From CAZTAO01 sp964611645 (GTDB taxonomy: Bacteria > Armatimonadota > UBA5829): a stretch of DNA of 64,000 nucleotides. The position numbers were made by a program, and so were the translations under genes. Position 1 is the first letter of the stretch, and each line of letters begins with the position of its first letter. Shown piece by piece: positions 58,593-64,000 of this stretch. Location: positions 62,001 through 126,000 of the forward strand of contig CAZTAO010000006.1 in assembly GCA_964611645.1 (NCBI GenBank). Direction: 5' to 3'. The notes below the pieces were generated by a model that did no database searches, had not been told where the DNA came from, and worked only from the letters and a program-made list of their open reading frames with translations.

Positions 58593-60220
58593 CACCCGTA
58601 ATGTTGGTGGTAGTAAAGGTCCTCGTATTCATCGGAGTCGTATTGTTGAGCAAGCCTCTCAGCCTGAGGCTATCGAAGGACGGCAAGCCACACGCCGCAG
58701 TGGGGATTGTATGGTGGGCTATCGGGATTGCGGGGCTTGTTGCAGAGTTCCTGGCAACGGATATCAACGACGATGAGGTCTACTGGCTCACGAACGCCTG
58801 GGCCCAGACCCAGGGTCTGCACAACGGGACAGCGTTCCTCAGGGGAGTTTTGTTCGAACCGTTTCTGTGGTTAGGCCTTGGGTCGGGGGCGACTGTGGTC
58901 GCCGGCCGGGTATGCTTTGTGGTCTTGGCGGGTCTGTGCGCCTGGCTTGCCTCTTCGATTGCGCGGCGGATGGGACAATCCGCGCTCGTGGCCACACTCA
59001 TTGGGCCGCTCCTTTTGCTATGGTTTGCGCAGATGCCGATGGTCTTCGTGAGGCCTGAGTATATCGCATTCGTGTTCTTTATGATCGGCCTGTGGGTGCT
59101 GATGGTACCGCCAACTTCGTGGAGCCGACAAACCTCGATCTTCCTGAGCTTCATTCTATTCGCACTGTGCTCAACCACGAGCCTGCGTCTGGTTCCATTT
59201 CCCATTGGCGCCCTGGTGTGCGTCGTGCTGTATCCCGGCGGGATAAGCCGGGGGGCGGCGGCCAAGTGGGCAATACTGGGGGGACTGGTCGGGATAGCGC
59301 CGACTGTTCTGTGGACAGTCTTCACCGACTCCATCCGGAACCTCTATTACTGGAATTTTATCTTCCCCAAACAGGCTGAATGGCTAAGCCCCATGTCTCA
59401 CTGGCACGTGCCTCCTGTGCTGCTGGGTCTCGCGGTGGCGGGGAGTGTGTACTTGCTCATAAATGACAAGGATCGGGCCTCCTCGCGGACGCTGATTATC
59501 TTGTGGCTGACGGTAACGGCTTTGGCCTGGTTCAATCCACAGAAGTATGGCTACACACTCGGACCCTGGCTCGCCCTCAGTGGGCTGGTTGGGGGGAGGT
59601 TTCTTAGCCTCCTGCCGGAAGGCGGACCGTCGCTTGGCAAGACTCGGTGGACCATAATAGCATTCAGCGTGATGGGGCTGCCGCTGTTGGCCTGGTATAT
59701 CGGGGGCTTCAGCGGCGTCAACAACTTCCGCTCTCTCTGTCAGGAGCGCAATTCACAGCTTCGGCTCATAGACTGGATCGAACAGACCAGTAGTGACAAC
59801 CCGGTCATCTGTGTCTGCCCCTATCAACCGATACGGGCAAAGAACACGTGGGGGCTGTGGAATGCCTGGTGGTATGCGGACGTGCGGGAACACAATCTCC
59901 TGACCAAGCTGGATCCCGGTATCGAGGGCAAGCTCTGGTCCGGCGAGGCTGCCGTCATTCTGTGGGACCCCTGGCCGGAGAGGTCGGGAAGCGACAACGT
60001 CATGCAATTCTGGGATCGCTGGGGCCTGATCGGATCGCGCCCGCCCGACCAGATGGCCAGCAGACTTGCCGACCACTATGTGCCGGTTCGTTGGAAAGGC
60101 CCGCTCCCGGAAAGGTACGGCGGCGGCACATTCCTGGTTCGGAAAGACGTCAAGCCCGCCCCCGGAGTTGCCAGGCTGGATAGTCGCACTATACTGGACT
60201 GGCGCAAAAAGGCCCGCTAG
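58589..60220 (+). CDS. Polytopic membrane protein, possible GT-C type glycosyltransferase
   Basis: A 543-residue protein with about ten to eleven hydrophobic helices in the first 390 residues and a soluble C-terminal domain. The first large loop has D-I-N-D-D-E-V-Y-W (about residue 57), reminiscent of the acidic motif of GT-C/GT39 enzymes using polyprenyl-phosphate sugars. TTG 58589 has AGGAG six bases upstream and overlaps the methyltransferase stop; a TTG farther upstream is less likely. In context it may transfer the flipped sugar to an acceptor (inference). Confidence 0.65.
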   Translation: MTPVMLVVVKVLVFIGVVLLSKPLSLRLSKDGKPHAAVGIVWWAIGIAGLVAEFLATDINDDEVYWLTNAWAQTQGLHNGTAFLRGVLFEPFLWLGLGSGATVVAGRVCFVVLAGLCAWLASSIARRMGQSALVATLIGPLLLLWFAQMPMVFVRPEYIAFVFFMIGLWVLMVPPTSWSRQTSIFLSFILFALCSTTSLRLVPFPIGALVCVVLYPGGISRGAAAKWAILGGLVGIAPTVLWTVFTDSIRNLYYWNFIFPKQAEWLSPMSHWHVPPVLLGLAVAGSVYLLINDKDRASSRTLIILWLTVTALAWFNPQKYGYTLGPWLALSGLVGGRFLSLLPEGGPSLGKTRWTIIAFSVMGLPLLAWYIGGFSGVNNFRSLCQERNSQLRLIDWIEQTSSDNPVICVCPYQPIRAKNTWGLWNAWWYADVREHNLLTKLDPGIEGKLWSGEAAVILWDPWPERSGSDNVMQFWDRWGLIGSRPPDQMASRLADHYVPVRWKGPLPERYGGGTFLVRKDVKPAPGVARLDSRTILDWRKKAR

Positions 60221-60232
60221 CCGGGGGATAGT

Positions 60233-60739
60233 TCAGTCCGCAAACTGCTTCAGCGACTCTTTGAACTTGGCATATTGGTACTTGTACTTCTTGTAGTCTG
60301 TGCTCCTGGTGTATTTGATGCCGAAGACCAGGCGGGTGTTGGTGGCGGAGTCCTGGCGGTCTAGGTAGGAACGGTTGTATGATTTGTTCTTTGCTCGGAT
60401 AGTCACGAGGGTGGCGGTCGATGTGCCCTTGACCTGCACCTTCTGGGACAACTGCTTCTCGATCTGGGGTTTGAGCTTTATGTCGGTGGGGTCGCCGTTC
60501 CATTGGGGCGAGAAGACGTAGAACTCCGCCTTCTTGTCCGGCGAGCGGAAGAACACGCTGTCGTAGCCCTTGTCCGAGGTCTTGCTCTTGAGCGATGGCC
60601 TCACCGACCATCCCGGCGGGTAAGATATACTGAACCACGCCCCCTCATACTTCGGCCAGGCCTTCGGCGCCGCCACAACCGACACTCCGGCCACTATAAC
60701 TACGCTCAAAACAATACTCACCAGAACTCTTAACCGCAT
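60233..60739 (-). CDS. Exported PsbP/DUF1795-like protein
   Basis: A 168-residue protein with a signal peptide ending near S-V-V-A-A-P-K. The mature part begins Y-E-G-A-W-F-S-I-S-Y-P-P-G-W, the start of the PsbP-like/DUF1795 fold, and continues with V-F-F-R-S-P-D-K and a basic, tyrosine-rich end. GGGAGG lies seven bases before ATG 60739. Function unknown. It is convergent with the membrane protein gene. Confidence 0.68.
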   Translation of the reverse strand: MRLRVLVSIVLSVVIVAGVSVVAAPKAWPKYEGAWFSISYPPGWSVRPSLKSKTSDKGYDSVFFRSPDKKAEFYVFSPQWNGDPTDIKLKPQIEKQLSQKVQVKGTSTATLVTIRAKNKSYNRSYLDRQDSATNTRLVFGIKYTRSTDYKKYKYQYAKFKESLKQFAD

Positions 60740-60757
60740 CACTGTGCCTCCCGTTGG

Positions 60758-61966
60758 TCAGAATATCGGTACTGCGGTAACCCCTGGGGCAAGGGGCAAG
60801 GAGTGGTCCCCGAGGTGGACAAGCCATCCCTCCCCGGCTTCAGACGGGTAGTCACGCATAAAGGAGAGCAAGCCGGAGGCCATCGGCGGTCTTGGGGTGG
60901 CAGTCTGCTTGATCTCAACGGGTATCAGGCGGCCCTCCTGCTCGATCACCACGTCCACTTCAACGCCGTTGCTCGTCCGCCAGAAGTACATCCGTGGCTC
61001 CTCGCCATTGTGCAGCGACGACTTCACCAACTCTGAGATCACCGCCGTCTCAACAATCGCGCCGGACAAAGGTCCGGCCGCGGCGTGGCGCGGGTCCTGA
61101 AGCCCGACCAGATAACACAGCAACCCTACGTCCGTGAAGTACACCTTGGGAGTCTTGACCAGGCGTTTGCCGATGTTGCGGTAGTACGGTCGGAGCACTA
61201 TCACCTGATATGTCGCCTCCAGCACCGACAGCCATTGCTTCACGGTCGTCGCAGACAATCCCAAGTCACGCGATAGTTCCGACAGGCTCAATAGCTGTCC
61301 GCTCCTGGCAGCAAGGGCGCGCACGAATGACTGAAACTGAGTCAGGTCTCCAACGTGCCTGAGTTGTCGGATATCACGCTCAAGATAGGTCTGCACATAG
61401 CTGGAATACCACAACCCCCGGTCCATATCCGGCTTCGCCGAAAGCTCCGGGTAACCGCCTCTGAGGAACAGGCTCCAAATGTCTCCAACTGCCTCGCCAG
61501 ATACGGGTTTGTAGCCGTCTTGCCAGGGAAGTCGACCGTGCGGGTCCCCGAGCAATTCCTTGAACGAGAGTGGCAGAAGGCGCAGGATCGCGCTTCTCCC
61601 AGCCAGCGATTCCGTGATACTGCTCATCATCAGCAGGTTCTGAGAACCCGACAGCAGGAACTGTCCGCTCCGCGAGCGGTCTGCGTCTATCATCTCCTTG
61701 ATATAGGGCAGCAGGTCGGGGGCGAGTTGGACTTCGTCGAGTATCACCGGCGGCGCGTTCAGCTTCAGAAAGCCGCGCGGGTCGGCAGACGCCGACGCCC
61801 GAACATCAGGCGGCTCGAGAGAGACATAGCGGTGGCTCTTCCCGAACAGCCGCTTCAGGAGCGTAGTCTTGCCGGACTGCCTTGGGCCCGTCAGCACAAT
61901 TGCCGGGAATTGATCGGCAGCGCGCATCAAAACCGGCTCCAGTGTTCGCTCAATGTACTCGGCCAA
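60758..61966 (-). CDS. AAA ATPase with DUF4143 domain
   Basis: A 402-residue protein. The N-terminal AAA domain has the P-loop G-P-R-Q-S-G-K-T-T near residue 27, the Walker B I-L-D-E-V-Q near 75 and L-S-G-S-Q near 106. The C-terminal DUF4143 has a winged-helix part (L-G-L-S-A-T-T-V-K-Q-W) and an end with V-D-V-V-I-E-Q-E-G and P-V-E-I-K-Q, a nuclease-like core. The family is common, mobile and of unclear role. TTG 61966 has GGAGG upstream. Confidence 0.9.
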   Translation of the reverse strand: MAEYIERTLEPVLMRAADQFPAIVLTGPRQSGKTTLLKRLFGKSHRYVSLEPPDVRASASADPRGFLKLNAPPVILDEVQLAPDLLPYIKEMIDADRSRSGQFLLSGSQNLLMMSSITESLAGRSAILRLLPLSFKELLGDPHGRLPWQDGYKPVSGEAVGDIWSLFLRGGYPELSAKPDMDRGLWYSSYVQTYLERDIRQLRHVGDLTQFQSFVRALAARSGQLLSLSELSRDLGLSATTVKQWLSVLEATYQVIVLRPYYRNIGKRLVKTPKVYFTDVGLLCYLVGLQDPRHAAAGPLSGAIVETAVISELVKSSLHNGEEPRMYFWRTSNGVEVDVVIEQEGRLIPVEIKQTATPRPPMASGLLSFMRDYPSEAGEGWLVHLGDHSLPLAPGVTAVPIF

Positions 61967-62051
61967 AAGGGCCCTCCGTATGCAGATTCACTTTTATAAT
62001 GCAAGATTACATACGAATTGTCAACTACGAGGGCGTAACCAGCCTTCCGCC

Positions 62052-62858
62052 CTACTTCTTCCCAGCCTTGGGCGTGGGAGTTGGGCGAGGAGGTGGTGGT
62101 GGGCCGGGAGGACCTCTGTGGTACCGGCGCTTGCCGTGGAAGCTGGGCTGAGAAGTGGGTTCTTCCTTGAAGACGCTGTCAGGAATGCCTCTGTTGATCT
62201 TGTAGCCGGAGAATGTGACGGTCACCTTCATGCTCTCTCCGCCGCCTCGGTACGATTCCTTGGCATCCAGAGATATCTCTGCGGGCATATAGTAATTGTT
62301 GTCAACAAGCTGATGCTTCCAGTTGCTCACCACGTTGGCCTGGCTCCCCGCTCCAAAACCACTGCTGATGGAGGTCGCGATAATCGCGCCGGTCCCCTTC
62401 TCCACCCACATCTTCACGCTTTCCTGCGCTTGGGGAGGCGGACGGTAGCCCGGCGGCATATTGCGCGGAGCGGGAGGAGCCGCCTCCTGCTTAGGCTCGA
62501 CCTTGATCAGATAGCAGGCAACTGAGTTCTTGTTCTCTTCACCCAGATAGGTCACCTTCGACTGCCGCACCATGTCCTGGATGGTAGCCTGGAAGACCAT
62601 CTGCTTCGGCATAAACCCCATCCCCTCTTTGGCAACCACTTTTGTCTTACCGGGCTGCTTGTAGTATAGGGTCATGCGCATACCCTTCACGGATATCTTT
62701 GGGGCTTTGATCGTCAGCGTGACGTCCGCCTGGTAGTCCTTTACACCCAGGGAATTGCGCGACAACAGCTTGATAACGTCGTCTGAAGTAACCGCCCCGA
62801 CGGGCGCACAAGCGCATACTACTAGAACCGCAGCAGCGGCGAGAAATAGCTTCTTCAC
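62052..62858 (-). CDS. LolA/RseB-fold exported lipoprotein-like protein with Pro-rich tail
   Basis: A 268-residue protein. The N-terminal signal has a Cys pair (V-V-C-A-C-A-P) that could be a lipobox. The mature part (about 30-240) resembles LolA-like/outer-membrane lipoprotein-sorting folds (V-K-D-Y-Q-A-D-V-T-L-T-I-K, with Y-Y-K-Q-P-G-K). The tail is rich in Pro, Gly and basic residues. GTG 62858 overlaps the ABC permease stop as GTGA, so it belongs to that operon. Confidence 0.68.
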   Translation of the reverse strand: MKKLFLAAAAVLVVCACAPVGAVTSDDVIKLLSRNSLGVKDYQADVTLTIKAPKISVKGMRMTLYYKQPGKTKVVAKEGMGFMPKQMVFQATIQDMVRQSKVTYLGEENKNSVACYLIKVEPKQEAAPPAPRNMPPGYRPPPQAQESVKMWVEKGTGAIIATSISSGFGAGSQANVVSNWKHQLVDNNYYMPAEISLDAKESYRGGGESMKVTVTFSGYKINRGIPDSVFKEEPTSQPSFHGKRRYHRGPPGPPPPPRPTPTPKAGKK

Positions 62859-63712
62859 GCGTGAATATCCTTCCTGCGCAGTATCACCAGCGAAGCCCCC
62901 AGGCTCAGCAGTGTATATGCGCCCAAAACGCCCAGTCCCAGGCCCAGCTCTCTCCACGGTATCGGGTCATAGAATCCGCGCATGCCAATGAACATATAAG
63001 AGCTGAAGAAATACGGCTTCACTGCCTCGCAAAACTGCATCGCGCCTATTATGCCCATGACTATCAGAAGCATGATCGCGCCGCCCATTGCGCCAATCGC
63101 GTTGCCCAGCCAGATGGAGATGAAGTAAGCTATGGAGCCGATGGTGAGCGCGGGGGCCAGGGCAAGCGCGTATCCCAGCAGCAGTCGCCACATCCCCTCT
63201 CTTTCGGAGTACCACGCCATCATCGGGTCCTCAAAACTGCCTACAACCAGCAGGCCGCCCCTGCCGAAAGCCCCCCAACCCAGCAGATATGCAGTCCCGC
63301 CCAGAAACAACAGCAGAACGATCGTGTAGAGGATCGAAGCTACCAGCTTGGAGAAGAACACCTGCGAACGGGTCACAGGCCCGGCAAGCATGGCTCTCAG
63401 CGTGCCGTCGGAGTTCTCGCCTGCGTGTATCTCTCCGAATATCAGGCACACAAAGATCGGCAGCATGATGGTGATGATCATAATGGCGAACGGTGACCCG
63501 ATCATCAGCCAGGCTATGAATCCCGCATTCAGCGGCGTACCAACCAGCCCCATTTCAGAGCCCATGGGCGCATTGTGCAGAATGCCTTCCACACCAGTGG
63601 CCCTGGCGCCCAGGACTGTGAAGAAACTTACGAGCAGGAAGCCAAAGAACCCGACGTAGCTCCTGGGCCGGTTGTACATCTTGTATAGCTCAAACCGCAG
63701 GAGTCGAAACAT
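62855..63712 (-). CDS. ABC-2 type transporter permease
   Basis: A 285-residue membrane protein with about six hydrophobic helices and the ABC-2 pattern: R-L-L-R-F-E-L-Y-K at the start, G-E-I-H-A-G-E-N-S-D-G-T-L-R-A-M-L-A near residue 93 and a late L-S-L-G-A-S-L-V-I-L-R-R-K-D. GGAGGG precedes the ATG. It overlaps the ATPase gene by 23 bases and the LolA-like gene by four. Confidence 0.85.
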   Translation of the reverse strand: MFRLLRFELYKMYNRPRSYVGFFGFLLVSFFTVLGARATGVEGILHNAPMGSEMGLVGTPLNAGFIAWLMIGSPFAIMIITIMLPIFVCLIFGEIHAGENSDGTLRAMLAGPVTRSQVFFSKLVASILYTIVLLLFLGGTAYLLGWGAFGRGGLLVVGSFEDPMMAWYSEREGMWRLLLGYALALAPALTIGSIAYFISIWLGNAIGAMGGAIMLLIVMGIIGAMQFCEAVKPYFFSSYMFIGMRGFYDPIPWRELGLGLGVLGAYTLLSLGASLVILRRKDIHA

Positions 63713-64000
63713 CGCCGCCCTCCATTATCCTCATATAGATGTCTTCCAGGGAGGTCTTTACAGGCGCCAGCGCGCTCACCGCCACCCCTGCCTGCACCAA
63801 TCGGCGGTTGAGCTCCGCGGAATCTATACCGGTGAGGCCTATGGTCAGGACGCCGTCCGCAGAGTTCTTCACCGCCGCGTCACCCATCTTCGAAACCACC
63901 TCAGCCGCCTGCTGAGAGTTGCCGACGGTGACCCGGCAGAGGTCGGTTGCCGAGAGGAGTTCCGAGACCAAGCCGGTCTCCACCACCCTGCCCTTATTCA
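63690..64000 (-). CDS. ABC transporter ATP-binding protein, C-terminal part (5' end outside window)
   Basis: The frame is open at the right edge. The visible part begins N-K-G-R-V-V-E-T-G, the end of an ABC ATPase domain, followed by about 85 residues of a C-terminal extension ending in L-E-D-I-Y-M-R-I, typical of ABC-2 exporter ATPases. The nucleotide-binding motifs are outside the window. It is first in the exporter operon. Confidence 0.78.
   Translation of the reverse strand, partial: NKGRVVETGLVSELLSATDLCRVTVGNSQQAAEVVSKMGDAAVKNSADGVLTIGLTGIDSAELNRRLVQAGVAVSALAPVKTSLEDIYMRIMEGGDVSTPAV

Noticed and set aside
60758..61966. AAA/DUF4143 gene considered as part of a mobile or defence element
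   Set aside because: No repeats, integrase or partner genes are seen around it, and base composition matches its neighbours.

Overview
The window is a bacterial chromosome segment of roughly 60% G+C (judged by eye). It is gene-dense, with no gene-free stretch over 300 bases. It lacks rRNA or tRNA genes, phage genes, insertion-sequence transposases and CRISPR arrays as far as I can see. The housekeeping set (dnaE, pyrG, obgE-proB-proA-nadD-LCP-rsfS, thiE-thiC-thiL-tsaE-tsaB, a pcrA-type helicase), a CsaB-type pyruvyl transferase, many secreted carbohydrate-active proteins and frequent TTG/GTG starts would fit an Armatimonadota-like or related deep lineage. That placement is inference and would need marker-gene phylogeny.

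Layout. 1-4744: end of a csaB-like gene, then two sugar/polyol oxidoreductases and a TIM-barrel glycosidase. 4767-6340: a YtrA-type GntR regulator and DUF1648 membrane protein, ended by a clear terminator. 6340-10596: HAD phosphatase, thiD, pyrG and an AEC transporter. 10609-11059: a DUF433 antitoxin with a truncated toxin remnant. 11056-19542: a saccharide-degradation block (sialidase, amidohydrolase, GH123/DUF4091-like protein, CBM9-GH42-like protein). 19568-22698: two tandem Phd/RelE-type toxin-antitoxin modules followed by a secreted caspase fused to an FGE domain. 22963-27905: a small unknown gene, dnaE and a zinc-ribbon membrane protein. 27908-30186: a cobalamin-binding sensor-like protein with a W-x9-EH motif, divergent from a phosphodiester glycosidase lipoprotein. 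30232-34883: a TPP riboswitch, thiE, thiC, thiL, tsaE and tsaB. 35003-38168: two tandem secreted glycosidase paralogues plus a tiny Cys-rich ORF. 38286-46340: alpha/beta hydrolase, RNB nuclease, LOG protein, DUF2330 protein, helicase and a TPR membrane protein. 46592-53572: the minus-strand rsfS/LCP/nadD/proA/proB/obgE group. 53759-60220: a lipid-linked amino-sugar cassette (ArnC-like GT2, GNAT, WbqC, DegT aminotransferase, EmrE-like transporter) divergent from a methyltransferase and a polytopic membrane protein. 60233-64000: a secreted PsbP-like protein, an AAA/DUF4143 ATPase, a LolA-like protein and an ABC-2 exporter.

A second layer is a set of short GC-rich palindromic repeats (at least five families) scattered between genes. 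One copy is nested in another, two are in tandem, and one appears to sit in frame inside proB, adding about 29 residues to glutamate 5-kinase. Several promoters share an extended -10 of the form TGnTAnnnT.

The observations I would follow first are the proB insertion, the Wx9EH cobalamin protein with an unrecognised N-terminal half, the caspase-FGE gene beside two TA modules, and the tiny Cys-rich ORF overlapping a glycosidase gene.
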